Notes under the pieces: generated by a model
Told to the model about the DNA's origin: nothing
Databases searched by the model: none
The model's input: only the letters and a program-made list of their open reading frames with translations
Source of the DNA: an uncultured Clostridia bacterium
GTDB lineage: Bacteria > Bacillota > Clostridia > TANB77 > CAG-508
Length of the DNA stretch: 52,266 nt
Assembly: GCA_934141445.1 (NCBI GenBank)
Contig: CAKPCF010000009.1
Location: 1-52,266, forward strand
Direction: 5' to 3'
Made by a program: the position numbers and the translations under genes
Shown here: positions 24,870 to 34,199 of the stretch, piece by piece
Layout of the letters: each line of letters starts with the position of its first letter
Numbering within the stretch: the stretch's first letter is position 1

Positions 24870-26627
24870 CTATTTTAATTTCAATTTTTCCAATTCATCT
24901 TGAGTATATTTTATAGTAGTTGGTCTTCCATGCGGACATGTATATGGATTTGGCAAGCTAAATAATTCTTGCAACAATGTATCTATTTCCTTAAAAGTAA
25001 GTACCATTCCTGCTTTTACTGCTGCTTTACATGCAACAGTAGCAACAAATTTATTTTCTATTTCTTGTTTTGATGTTCTAGAAAAAGAACTTAGTTCCTT
25101 TAAAGTATCTTGAAAAATAGTTGTACTATCTAAGTTATATGCAATACTCGGTACTCCACTTATTTTTATTGTATTATTTCCAAAGTCTTCTATTTGAAAA
25201 CCAACTTTTTCAAAAATTTCAATATTATCCATTACCATTTCTACTTCTGCTCTTTTTAATGGTAATATTGTCGGTATAATTAACATTTGTGTTTCTGGCT
25301 CTTTTCCACTATTATAGCTATCCTTAACTTGTTCATATAAAACTCTCTCATGTGCAGCATGTTGGTCAACAAAATAAATTTCATTATTTATCTCAATAAT
25401 TATAAAAGTTTTAAATACAACTCCTATAAATTTGTAATTTAATTTTTCTTTTTTTGGAAGCTTTGCTTCAATTTCTAAAGTATTTTCTTCAGTTACATTA
25501 TTAGCATTTTTTATTTTATCAATCAAATAATTTGACTTAGATTTTGAAGCGTATTTTTCTGGCAAATAGCTTTCTTGTTTATTAACATATTTTTCTCTTA
25601 TTTCTTCAGAATTTCTCGTATCATCTTTTCCTAAAAATTCTTCCTTTAATAGTCCATCCTTTACTGCATGATATATAAGTTTAAATACATCTTCTTCGTT
25701 TTGAAATTTTATTTCCTTTTTAGTAGGATGAATATTCATATCTATAAGATTTGGTTGTATCTGTGCATTTAATATTACAAATGGAAATTTTCCTATCTTT
25801 AAAGCACCTTTAAAAGCTTGCTCTGCACCACTTGATAATATATCATTTTCGATAGAACGATTATTTACAAAAAAGATTTCATTTTTTCTATATGGCATTT
25901 CAACTCTTGAATTTCCAATTGCACCTTTTACAGATAAATTTTTATAAATATAATCGATCTCTATAAGATTGCTTGCTACATCTTTTCCAAAAATTTCATA
26001 AACAGCATCTTTTATTTTTGAATTTCCACTAGTCTTTAAAATTGTTTTTCCACCATTTATTAGTTTAAAAGAAACGTTTAAATTAGCCAAAGCCTCTCTT
26101 ATCAATATTTTCTTTATTTTTTGAAGCTCTGAATTATCATTTTTTAAAAATTTATATCTTACTGGAACATTAAAAAATAAGTCTTTCACTATAATTGTCG
26201 TTCCCTGACTACAATCTTTTTCTTGAATTTTTCCAGCTACATTTCCTCTTACAGAATACGTATAACCGCTCATTGCATTTTCTTTTTTACTTGTAAGTTC
26301 AACATCTGCAACTGATGAAATACTTGCCAAAGCTTCGCCTCTAAACCCCATAGTTAAGACTTTTTCTAAGTCTTGACTGCTACGAATTTTACTAGTAGCA
26401 TGTCTTTCAAAAGCAATGTCTATATCATCATAATCAATACCTTTTCCATTGTCTGAAACTCTTATAAATGTTTTTCCGCCATTTTTTACTTCAACTTCAA
26501 CTCTAGTTGCTTTTGCATCTATTGAATTTTCTACTAATTCTTTTACAACAGAATATGGTCCTTCTATAACCTCACCTGCTGCGATTTGATTTATTGTTAA
26601 ATCATCTAATAATACTATTGTTTTCAT
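24870..26627 (-). CDS. mutL: DNA mismatch repair protein MutL
   Basis: MutL couples MutS mismatch recognition to strand incision. The 585 residues contain the GHKL ATPase motifs: catalytic E33 in ELVENSIDA, DNGKGI (59-64) and GFRGEAL (94-100). The C-terminal dimerisation domain carries the endonuclease motif DQHAAHERVLYE (421-432), plus ACKAAV (532-537) and CPHGRPT (564-570). It is therefore the nicking type used by bacteria without MutH. No mutS is in the window. It lies between a small unknown gene (25-nt gap) and the RNA methyltransferase gene. Confidence 0.97.
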   Translation of the reverse strand: MKTIVLLDDLTINQIAAGEVIEGPYSVVKELVENSIDAKATRVEVEVKNGGKTFIRVSDNGKGIDYDDIDIAFERHATSKIRSSQDLEKVLTMGFRGEALASISSVADVELTSKKENAMSGYTYSVRGNVAGKIQEKDCSQGTTIIVKDLFFNVPVRYKFLKNDNSELQKIKKILIREALANLNVSFKLINGGKTILKTSGNSKIKDAVYEIFGKDVASNLIEIDYIYKNLSVKGAIGNSRVEMPYRKNEIFFVNNRSIENDILSSGAEQAFKGALKIGKFPFVILNAQIQPNLIDMNIHPTKKEIKFQNEEDVFKLIYHAVKDGLLKEEFLGKDDTRNSEEIREKYVNKQESYLPEKYASKSKSNYLIDKIKNANNVTEENTLEIEAKLPKKEKLNYKFIGVVFKTFIIIEINNEIYFVDQHAAHERVLYEQVKDSYNSGKEPETQMLIIPTILPLKRAEVEMVMDNIEIFEKVGFQIEDFGNNTIKISGVPSIAYNLDSTTIFQDTLKELSSFSRTSKQEIENKFVATVACKAAVKAGMVLTFKEIDTLLQELFSLPNPYTCPHGRPTTIKYTQDELEKLKLK

Positions 26628-26652
26628 ATATTACCCAATTTTCCAAATATGT

Positions 26653-26925
26653 TTATAATTCAAATATATTAGCTTTTAATACTAATTTTGAAATCTTACT
26701 TTTCTCTTTTAAAGGAATCTCCCATCTACTTCCTGTTATTGATTTTCCTTTTTTATATTCTGTAGATGGGTCTCCTAATATTTTTTGTAACTCTTTTTCT
26801 AGTTCTACTTTATTTGTATATATAGATAAAATTTTCTCTCCATATAAAACATTTACTGTTGTTTCTGTTTCTGATAAATTTGCTTGTTTATATATTTTTC
26901 CCATTTTTACATCCTTTTTAGTCAT
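26653..26925 (-). CDS. Small protein of unknown function
   Basis: I do not recognise this 90-residue soluble protein. It is basic, with no membrane helix or clear motif; the middle (LYGEKILSIYTNKVELEKELQKIL) is predicted to mix strand and helix. The start overlaps the end of the upstream gene by 8 nt and it is followed 25 nt later by mutL, so it is translated as part of the operon. That tight packing is the main support for it being real. Confidence 0.75.
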   Translation of the reverse strand: MTKKDVKMGKIYKQANLSETETTVNVLYGEKILSIYTNKVELEKELQKILGDPSTEYKKGKSITGSRWEIPLKEKSKISKLVLKANIFEL

Positions 26926-28351
26926 TTGTTAGCCATGGATTTACCTCTCCAAAAGCTATCGCATTATTATCATCGTCAAATTTTATATTATCTTCTTTCA
27001 TTACGGTCTCATTATCAATCCAACTTAGACATGTAAAGCCACCCATAATATCTTCGTAATTATCTTCTCTTCTATATTTAAGTGATTCTGGTAAAATTGT
27101 ATTCTCAAATTTTATTTTAGTAGTTTCAAGTTCATATCTTGTGCCAAAAACATATGCATTGTTAGTAGCATTATCTCCTGTATCATAATAGCTTGCACAC
27201 AAAACATAAAAGTGATTTGTATCTTGTTTTGCTTTATCTTTAAATTCACTTACAATTTTATTCATATAGTTAATAGTTTCTTCAATTCTTTTTTCTGGTA
27301 TATTATTTTCAAATTTCAAATATGACATATCAATGTAACAATTTTCTTTGTTTTCAAAAATCTTATATTTACAAAAATTTTCAGTTGTCATTGTCATAAA
27401 AGGTCCCACTTTGTCATAAGTTCCGTCATATAAATCTTTATTTGTTGAAAATCTATCATAAATGATGATACTATCAGCATAATCTTGAAATGGTATTTCT
27501 AAATAATAATAATTTACTTCATCTCTAATATAAATTTTAGATGGTGAAATTCCAAAATCAATATATTCATCTCTTTGTATTTTACTGATTAAAGCATACA
27601 TATCTTCTTCAATATATTTACTATTTTGGTTTTGTATAAGGTCATGTCTTTTTTCATCATAAGTTACATAGTCTTCTGCCATTTTATTATATAAAGTTTT
27701 AAGCATAAACTGAGTAGCAGATTTTTTAGATTTAAAAACATCTGTAATTTCTAACTCTTCACCATCAATCAAATTATAATTTAACCATTTTGCAAAATGT
27801 GATTTTCCGTCAAAACCTCCATCAACACTTACGTCTGCCATAATTTCAATTGAAATTATGTTAGCAAAATTTCCTTGTAAAAATACATATGTATTTAATA
27901 AAGTTGGATTTTTAATTTTTAATTCTTCAATAGCCTCTGCAATCAATTTTCTTTGTTCTTCTTTAATCTTATTATTTATTTTTTCCTCAACTGCTTTATC
28001 TTTTAGGCCATCTATTTCAAAACTGTTTACTTTGCCATTATTTACTCTATCATCTTCAAATTGTATTTCTTGCACATCTATTGGATTAGAATAATATATT
28101 CCATTTACATCAATTGTTTTATATTTAGAAACTTCTTCTGCTTTTATATCATTTTGAATATTTGTATTTTTGTTAGTTTCATTTGTAATTTCCGTTCCAT
28201 TTTTCTTTTGAGTAATTGCTAAATATGTTACTACACAAACTAATATTAAAACAATAAAAATAAATATGATTCTTGAAATAATTATTTGCTTAATTGTTTT
28301 AGGTTGTTTTTCTTTTTTTACCTTTTTATCTTCTTTAACTTCATTTTCCAT
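26918..28351 (-). CDS. Membrane-anchored protein with RsiV-like (DUF4163/DUF3298) extracellular domain
   Basis: The 477-residue protein has a basic N-terminus, one transmembrane helix (about 26-48) and a large outside part. The segment from about residue 90 (IDGLKDKAVEEKINNKI ... GGFDGKSHFAKWLNYNLIDGEELEITDVFK) follows the pattern of DUF4163/DUF3298 domains found in RsiV and related envelope proteins. There is no cytoplasmic anti-sigma domain, so it is not an RsiV orthologue. It lies between a PstS-like gene (19-nt gap) and the small gene it overlaps. A role in envelope sensing or binding is a guess. Confidence 0.7.
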   Translation of the reverse strand: MENEVKEDKKVKKEKQPKTIKQIIISRIIFIFIVLILVCVVTYLAITQKKNGTEITNETNKNTNIQNDIKAEEVSKYKTIDVNGIYYSNPIDVQEIQFEDDRVNNGKVNSFEIDGLKDKAVEEKINNKIKEEQRKLIAEAIEELKIKNPTLLNTYVFLQGNFANIISIEIMADVSVDGGFDGKSHFAKWLNYNLIDGEELEITDVFKSKKSATQFMLKTLYNKMAEDYVTYDEKRHDLIQNQNSKYIEEDMYALISKIQRDEYIDFGISPSKIYIRDEVNYYYLEIPFQDYADSIIIYDRFSTNKDLYDGTYDKVGPFMTMTTENFCKYKIFENKENCYIDMSYLKFENNIPEKRIEETINYMNKIVSEFKDKAKQDTNHFYVLCASYYDTGDNATNNAYVFGTRYELETTKIKFENTILPESLKYRREDNYEDIMGGFTCLSWIDNETVMKEDNIKFDDDNNAIAFGEVNPWLTND

Positions 28352-28370
28352 TCTACATTACCCCTTTAAA

Positions 28371-29309
28371 TTATTGTAATGGTACATATCCAGCTTCTTC
28401 TGCTACTTTTTGTCCTCTTTTTGATAGCATATCTTCTTTTAACATTTTTGCATCTTCTGAAATATCATCTTTTCTATTAACAATATAATAAGCTGTTAAT
28501 ATTGGATATTCACCTGTTTTTATTGTTTCATTATTTGGAGCAACACCATTTATCTTTAATAATTTAACATCATCACTTAAATACATTGTATTTGCATAGT
28601 AATAGTAAGAATAGCCTATTGAAGCACTACTATTTTGATAACCAGAAACTGCATCAACGATATCTGACATTGTCATTGCAATATTTTCTTTTGGTGCTTC
28701 CATCAAAGTCTTATCTTGCATTACTAAATCTAACATACCTGTTTGGCTTCCTGAATTTTCAGGTCTTTGATAAGCAATTATTTCTTCATCATTGCCACCA
28801 ACTTCTTTCCAATTTGTAATTTCACCAGAATATATTTTTTGAATTTGTTCTAAAGTTAAACTATCTACTGGATTATTTTTATTTAGGAAAAATACAAATC
28901 CTTCATTTACAACTTTAGTTACTTCTAACTCTACATTATCTTCTTTTGCAAGATTTTCTTCATCTTCTGAAGGTGAAGTTACTAAAATCAAATCTAAGTC
29001 TTTATTTATCAATTTTTCATAAGCTTTATGTGTTTTTGAATGAGTAACATTTAGATTTTCTTTTTTAGTTGCTGTAAAATTTGACTCAAAAGCTTCAGCT
29101 AAAGGCAATGTTGCTGTTGAACCATCTACTTTTGGATAGCTTTCAACTGTAAATAAAGCTTCTGTACTTATTGGTTCTTCTACTGGAAGTTCATCTGCAA
29201 CTGTTGTAAATTTTTTATATACAAAAATTCCTAAAACAATTAGTAAGACACATACTATAACAGTAACTACATTTATTACGATTTTTTTCTTTTTATCATT
29301 ATTTTCCAT
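28371..29309 (-). CDS. PstS-like phosphate-type substrate-binding protein
   Basis: The 312-residue protein has an N-terminal signal-anchor helix (about 12-32, no lipobox cysteine) and a type 2 periplasmic-binding fold. Recognisable segments are KVDGSTATLPLAEAF, FVFFLNKNNPVDSLTLEQI, YSGEITNWKEVGG and QRPENSGSQTGM, as in PstS proteins. I start at MENND because a GGGGGA site lies 6 nt upstream. No pstCAB genes are nearby, so it may bind phosphate or another anion as an orphan receptor, or act as a sensor. It lies in the operon after galE. Confidence 0.85.
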   Translation of the reverse strand: MENNDKKKKIVINVVTVIVCVLLIVLGIFVYKKFTTVADELPVEEPISTEALFTVESYPKVDGSTATLPLAEAFESNFTATKKENLNVTHSKTHKAYEKLINKDLDLILVTSPSEDEENLAKEDNVELEVTKVVNEGFVFFLNKNNPVDSLTLEQIQKIYSGEITNWKEVGGNDEEIIAYQRPENSGSQTGMLDLVMQDKTLMEAPKENIAMTMSDIVDAVSGYQNSSASIGYSYYYYANTMYLSDDVKLLKINGVAPNNETIKTGEYPILTAYYIVNRKDDISEDAKMLKEDMLSKRGQKVAEEAGYVPLQ

Positions 29310-29328
29310 AATATCCCCCATTTATACT

Positions 29329-30336
29329 CTATTTTATATGTTTCTTTTGATAATTCCAAGAATCTCTACACATTTCCTTAATTCCTCTTTCAGCTTTCCA
29401 CCCTAGCTCTTTTTCTGCTTTTGCTGGGTTAGCATAATAAATAGCCAAATCTCCAGCTCTTCTAGGTGCAATAACATAAGGAATTTTTATATTATTAACT
29501 TCTTCAAATGTTTTTACTAAATCTAAAACACTATATGCTGTTCCTGTTCCTAAATTATATGTAAATAATCCAGCTGGTTCTTTTTCAAGTTTATCAAGTG
29601 CTTTTACATGTCCTATTGCTAAATCTACTACGTGTAAATAATCTCTCATTCCAGTACCATCTTTTGTATCATAATCATTTCCAAATACATTTAGATGGTC
29701 TAATTTTCCAGCTGCAACTTTCATTATATAAGGCATTAAATTGTTTGGTATTCCATTTGGTTCTTCTCCAAGTAATCCACTTTCATGAGCTCCAATAGGA
29801 TTAAAATATCTTAATATGCAAATATCCCATGAATTATCTGCAAAATACACATCTTCTAATATTTGCTCAATCATAGATTTTGTTGTTCCATAAGGATTAG
29901 TTGTCTTTCCTCTTCCCATTTCTTCAACATATTCTGGTACACCTGGGTCACCATAAATTGTTGCTGAAGAGCTAAAAATAAACTTCTTTACATTGAATTT
30001 TTTCATTGTTTCTAATAAAACAATTGCACCTGAAACATTATTATGATAATACTTTAATGGCTCTTTAACAGATTCTCCAACTGCCTTATATCCTGCAAAA
30101 TTTATTACTGCATCAATTTTATTTTCTTCAAAAACTTTTGATAATTCATCTGCATTTAGATAATCAGCATTGTAAAATTTAGGTCTCTTTCCAGTTAATT
30201 CTTCAATTGCATCTAATACTTCCATTTTGCTATTTGATAAATTATCTAAAATAACAACATCTTTTCCATTCTTTAGTAATTCAACAACTGTATGACTGCC
30301 AATATATCCCATACCTCCTGTTACTAAAATTGACAT
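29329..30336 (-). CDS. galE: UDP-glucose 4-epimerase
   Basis: GalE interconverts UDP-glucose and UDP-galactose, feeding galactose use and surface polysaccharide synthesis. The 335 residues show the NAD motif GGMGYIGSHT at the N-terminus, the catalytic SSSATIYGDP segment with the YGTTK (Tyr-x-x-x-Lys) pair, and RYFNPIGAHESG and RAGDLAIYYANPAKAEKELGW near the end. All are typical of GalE. It lies between polA (58-nt gap) and the PstS-like gene on the same strand. Confidence 0.96.
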   Translation of the reverse strand: MSILVTGGMGYIGSHTVVELLKNGKDVVILDNLSNSKMEVLDAIEELTGKRPKFYNADYLNADELSKVFEENKIDAVINFAGYKAVGESVKEPLKYYHNNVSGAIVLLETMKKFNVKKFIFSSSATIYGDPGVPEYVEEMGRGKTTNPYGTTKSMIEQILEDVYFADNSWDICILRYFNPIGAHESGLLGEEPNGIPNNLMPYIMKVAAGKLDHLNVFGNDYDTKDGTGMRDYLHVVDLAIGHVKALDKLEKEPAGLFTYNLGTGTAYSVLDLVKTFEEVNNIKIPYVIAPRRAGDLAIYYANPAKAEKELGWKAERGIKEMCRDSWNYQKKHIK

Positions 30337-30394
30337 TCTTCAACCTCCTTTAATCTCTTTTATAATATAGCTTTGTAATATATAATAAGTTCTT

Positions 30395-33097
30395 TTATTT
30401 AGCTTGATACCAGCTTTTTCCTTCTTCAATTTCTACTTTTAAAGGAACTCTCAGCTGTACTGCATTTTCCATAGATTCTCTTAAAATTTGATATACTTCT
30501 TCTTTTTCATCTAATTCAGTTTCTATTAAAAGTTCATCATGTATTTGTAATACTATTTTTGATTTTAAATTTCTTTTCTTTAGCTCATTATATACTTTTA
30601 TCATAGCAATTTTCATAATATCAGCAGCAGTTCCTTGAATTGGTGTATTCATAGCTGCTCTTTGCCCGAACTGTCTTACCATATAATTTTTAGATGTTAA
30701 TTCAGGAATATATCTTCTTCTTCCAAAATCTGTTTCTACATAACCTTTTTCTTTTGCGTGTTCTACAACATCAGCCATAAATTTCTTTATTCCACTATAA
30801 GTTTCTAAGTACTGGTTTATATATTCTTTTGCTTCTTTCCTTTTTATATCAATTTGTTCTGCTAAGCCAAAATCACTTATTCCATATACAATTCCAAAGT
30901 TAACAGCCTTTGCTCTACTTCTAAGTTGTTTAGAAACTTTATCTATTGGAACTTTAAATACTTGTGATGCACAAATTGTATGAATATCTTCATCTGATTT
31001 AAATGCATTAACCATAATTTCATCATTTGATTCATGTGCTAGTACTCTAAGTTCGATTTGTGAATAATCAGCATCAACAAAGATTTTATTGTGTTGTGCT
31101 TTAAACACTTTTCTTAATTTCTTTCCTAATTCAGTTCTTGTTGGTATATTTTGTAAGTTTGGATCTGTTGAGCTTAATCTTCCAGTTGCTGTAACTGTTT
31201 GATGAAAATAAGAATGTATTCTACCTGTTTTTTCATGAATATATGGTAATAAACCTTCTACATAAGTAGAATTTAATTTCATGATTTTTCTGTATTCTAA
31301 GATTTTAGAAACAATTGGATGTTCCTCTCTAATTTTTTCTAGAGTTTCAACATCAGTAGCATATCCATTTTTATTTTTCTTTCCAGCAGTTAAACCTAAT
31401 TTTTCAAATAAAATTTTTCCAAGTTGTTGAGTTGAGTTTATATTAAATTCTTCTCCAGCTTGCTTATATATATCAATTCTTAGTTCCTCAAGAGTTGCTT
31501 TTAAGTGTTCCCCAAATTTCAAAATTTCTTTTTCGTCAACATAAACTCCTGTATACTGCATATCTGCTAAAACTTCTGCTGTTGGCATTTCTATCTCTGT
31601 AAATAATTTATAAGAATTTATTTCTTTTAACTTTTCTTCCAAAACTGGTTTCAATTTAAACATTGCAAAAACTTCAGTAGCTAATTTTAAATCATATTCT
31701 TCTTTCTTTTCAATACTATCAAATAAACTTGTTTGTTCATTTTCTTCTTTTGCAGAACTTTGTTCTACATCATAATTTAAATACAAACTTGATAAATCTG
31801 ATATTGTATAAGCCCCAGAAGTAGCATTTAACAAATATCCCGCTATTTTTGTATCAAACATGAAATTCTTAACATTGATACCTTGTTGTTTGAATAAAAT
31901 AAAATCAATTTTAATATTATGACTTATTTTTAATATTGTTTCATCTTCAAAAATTTCTTTTAACTCATTCTCATATAGCTTAAAATCAACTACATATACA
32001 TTATTTTTTTCAGGAATGTATATATATAATTTTTCAATTTCTTTTGCAATAACTAAATTAACATTTTCAACTTGCTTAATCTCACTTAAATAATATAATT
32101 CTTTACTTTCTTTTATCTTATCAAAAATTTCTTGCTTTTCTTCAGCTTTTAAAATTGAAACTTCAAAATTCATCTCTGATTCTTCAGAAGTTGTACTTGA
32201 CACTGCTTCTGCTAACAAATTAAATCTATCTATATATCTATTAAATCTTAATTCTTTAAATAATTTGTAAACTTCTGGTTTATCCCATTCTTTAACTTTA
32301 AAATCTTCTAAATCTTTCTCAATAGGTGCTTCTACATTGATAGTTCCTAGTGTTCTAGATAGTTCTGCTAAATCCTTATTTTCAACAAGTTTTTCTTTAG
32401 TTTTACCTTTTACTGTTGCTTCACCATTCTCAATTTTTTGATATAAGTTGTCTATTGAGCCATACTCTTTTACAAGTGTTAATGCTGTTTTTTCTCCTAT
32501 TCCTGGTACTCCTGGTATATTATCAGATGTATCTCCCATTAAACCTTTTACTTCTATCATTTGTTTAGGCTCTACACCATAAGTTTCTAGAATCTTATTT
32601 CTATCAAAAAATTCTGTTTCTGTTTTTCCACCCTTAGTTCTAGGAAGCATTATAGTTGTTTTATCAGTTGCAAGTTGAAATGAATCTCTATCTCCTGTTA
32701 AAAGCTTTACTTCCAATCCTTGTTGTTCACCATACTTTGCCAAAGTTCCTAAAATATCATCTGCTTCATATCCAGCCATTTCAATTACTTTAATATTCAT
32801 TGCTTTTAAAACTTCTTTTATAATAGGCATTTGACTTGCAAGCTCATCTGGCATTCCTTTTCTAGTACCTTTATATTCTTTATATAATTCATGTCTTTTA
32901 GTTGGTGCCTTTACGTCAAATGCAACAACCATATAATCTGGATTAACTTCATCCATCATTTTAAACATAATTGCCAAAAAGCCATATACTGCATTTGTAT
33001 ATGTTCCATCAGCAGTCATAAGCATTTTGCTACCCATAATTCCATAAAAAGCTCTATTTAAAATACTATTTCCATCTATTACAACTAGCTTTTCCAA
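30395..33097 (-). CDS. polA: DNA polymerase I
   Basis: The 900-residue protein has the full PolA layout. A 5'-3' exonuclease occupies about 1-290 (D8, YEADDILG, DRDSFQL, GVPGIGEKTA). A degenerate 3'-5' exonuclease-like domain follows (about 310-490). The polymerase domain has motif A DADYSQIELR (675-684), motif B RSRAKAVNFGIVYG and motif C QIHDELL (851-857). The proofreading residues (DxE of motif I) are not recognisable, as in Bacillus and Thermus enzymes, so proofreading is probably lost. It fills gaps in repair and removes Okazaki primers. It follows the deaminase gene by 29 nt. Confidence 0.97.
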   Translation of the reverse strand: MEKLVVIDGNSILNRAFYGIMGSKMLMTADGTYTNAVYGFLAIMFKMMDEVNPDYMVVAFDVKAPTKRHELYKEYKGTRKGMPDELASQMPIIKEVLKAMNIKVIEMAGYEADDILGTLAKYGEQQGLEVKLLTGDRDSFQLATDKTTIMLPRTKGGKTETEFFDRNKILETYGVEPKQMIEVKGLMGDTSDNIPGVPGIGEKTALTLVKEYGSIDNLYQKIENGEATVKGKTKEKLVENKDLAELSRTLGTINVEAPIEKDLEDFKVKEWDKPEVYKLFKELRFNRYIDRFNLLAEAVSSTTSEESEMNFEVSILKAEEKQEIFDKIKESKELYYLSEIKQVENVNLVIAKEIEKLYIYIPEKNNVYVVDFKLYENELKEIFEDETILKISHNIKIDFILFKQQGINVKNFMFDTKIAGYLLNATSGAYTISDLSSLYLNYDVEQSSAKEENEQTSLFDSIEKKEEYDLKLATEVFAMFKLKPVLEEKLKEINSYKLFTEIEMPTAEVLADMQYTGVYVDEKEILKFGEHLKATLEELRIDIYKQAGEEFNINSTQQLGKILFEKLGLTAGKKNKNGYATDVETLEKIREEHPIVSKILEYRKIMKLNSTYVEGLLPYIHEKTGRIHSYFHQTVTATGRLSSTDPNLQNIPTRTELGKKLRKVFKAQHNKIFVDADYSQIELRVLAHESNDEIMVNAFKSDEDIHTICASQVFKVPIDKVSKQLRSRAKAVNFGIVYGISDFGLAEQIDIKRKEAKEYINQYLETYSGIKKFMADVVEHAKEKGYVETDFGRRRYIPELTSKNYMVRQFGQRAAMNTPIQGTAADIMKIAMIKVYNELKKRNLKSKIVLQIHDELLIETELDEKEEVYQILRESMENAVQLRVPLKVEIEEGKSWYQAK

Positions 33098-33126
33098 TTT
33101 TTCCTCCTAAGTTTCAATTTTACATA

Positions 33127-33627
33127 TTAGTAAAGTTGCTTGTTTTTATTATTTTTAAAATCTTCAAATATCTTTTTTGCTTCTTCACTCTCAATATGAT
33201 TTACTTTTATAACATCATCATCTCTATTTTCCAAATATCTGTAAATCATATCATCTCTAAAGCCAATATCTTCAGCATCTTTCTTAGTATTGGCAAAATA
33301 TACTTCTTTAATATTTGACCAAATAATTGCTGACAAACACATTGGACATGGTTCTGCATTTACATATAATTTACAACCTGTTAAATCATGAGTATTCAAA
33401 TTTTTTGAAGCTAATCTTATTGCATTAACTTCAGCATGTGCAGTGGCATCTTTACTCTCTATAACAGTATTATGCGCAATACTTACGATTTTACCATCTT
33501 TTAGAATAACAGCACCAAAAGGTCCACCTTTTTGATAATTATTTGAAAGATTATATTCAGATTCTTTTATGGCTCTCTGCATAGCCTCTTCAGCAGTGGC
33601 TTCCATATTCATTTCTTTATATTCCAT
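33127..33627 (-). CDS. Guanine deaminase-like nucleoside/base deaminase
   Basis: The 166-residue protein has the zinc deaminase motifs HAEVNAI (H64, E66) and PCPMC (C94, C97). The segment GGPFGAVILKDG and the C-terminal DAEDIGFRDDMIYRYL resemble Bacillus subtilis GuaD rather than TadA, so guanine to xanthine deamination is likely, though related cytosine or tRNA deaminases share the fold. The start MEYKEM is chosen because GGAGAGGGAG lies just before it. It is the first gene of a probable operon with polA and galE. Confidence 0.85.
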   Translation of the reverse strand: MEYKEMNMEATAEEAMQRAIKESEYNLSNNYQKGGPFGAVILKDGKIVSIAHNTVIESKDATAHAEVNAIRLASKNLNTHDLTGCKLYVNAEPCPMCLSAIIWSNIKEVYFANTKKDAEDIGFRDDMIYRYLENRDDDVIKVNHIESEEAKKIFEDFKNNKNKQLY

Positions 33628-33743
33628 ACTTTTCTCCCTCTCCAATTTTTGCATTTAGATTTTATCACATTTAGAATTTAATTAAAAGCTTATTTTCACG
33701 ATTTTAGATTTTTTTCATATTATATAGCAAAGGAGGTTTTATT

Positions 33744-34157
33744 ATGTACAAAGAAAAAGATAATTTTAGTAGAACTATATTTAATATAATAGCTAGTGTA
33801 ATTGGTGCAATGGGAATAGCAGGTATATTCTATGTAGGTGCATTAACAACTATAACACCTTTACTTTATGTTACGTTAGCTCTAGGTATCTTAGGTTCAT
33901 TATATTTCTTATTCACTTTTTTCTGTAATAAGAAAAAAATATGTATATGTTTTAATAAAACAAATTTAATTACAAGCTCCATTGGTGCTATAATAACAAG
34001 CATTGTTGCTCTATCAGCAAATAATTTAGAAATAGCAGCTCTTTCTACTGCTTTTCTAATTGGAAGTGTTGGCTTCTTCTTTTTTAGTGCAATAATTCAT
34101 TTACTTGAAATTTTATTGTGCAATCTATGTAGTAAGGATAATTGTTGTAATGATTAA
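33744..34157 (+). CDS. Small four-helix membrane protein of unknown function
   Basis: This 137-residue protein has four hydrophobic helices, at about residues 10-30, 36-60, 76-93 and 97-122. Cys-rich stretches are KKKICICF in the middle loop and CNLCSKDNCCND at the C-terminus, which could bind metal or form disulfides. I do not recognise the family. A clear AAAGGAGG site precedes the ATG, and a bidirectional terminator follows. It is divergent from the deaminase gene and convergent with the dlt-like operon. Confidence 0.8.
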   Translation: MYKEKDNFSRTIFNIIASVIGAMGIAGIFYVGALTTITPLLYVTLALGILGSLYFLFTFFCNKKKICICFNKTNLITSSIGAIITSIVALSANNLEIAALSTAFLIGSVGFFFFSAIIHLLEILLCNLCSKDNCCND

Positions 34158-34163
34158 AACAGC

Positions 34164-34199
34164 AAAAAAGGTATCTATCATTTAGATACCTTTTCCTTT
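34164..34199. terminator. Bidirectional terminator
   Basis: The stem AAAAGGTATCTA/TAGATACCTTTT sits between two convergent genes with A-rich and T-rich flanks. It can end both the small membrane protein gene and the dlt-like operon. Confidence 0.85.
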
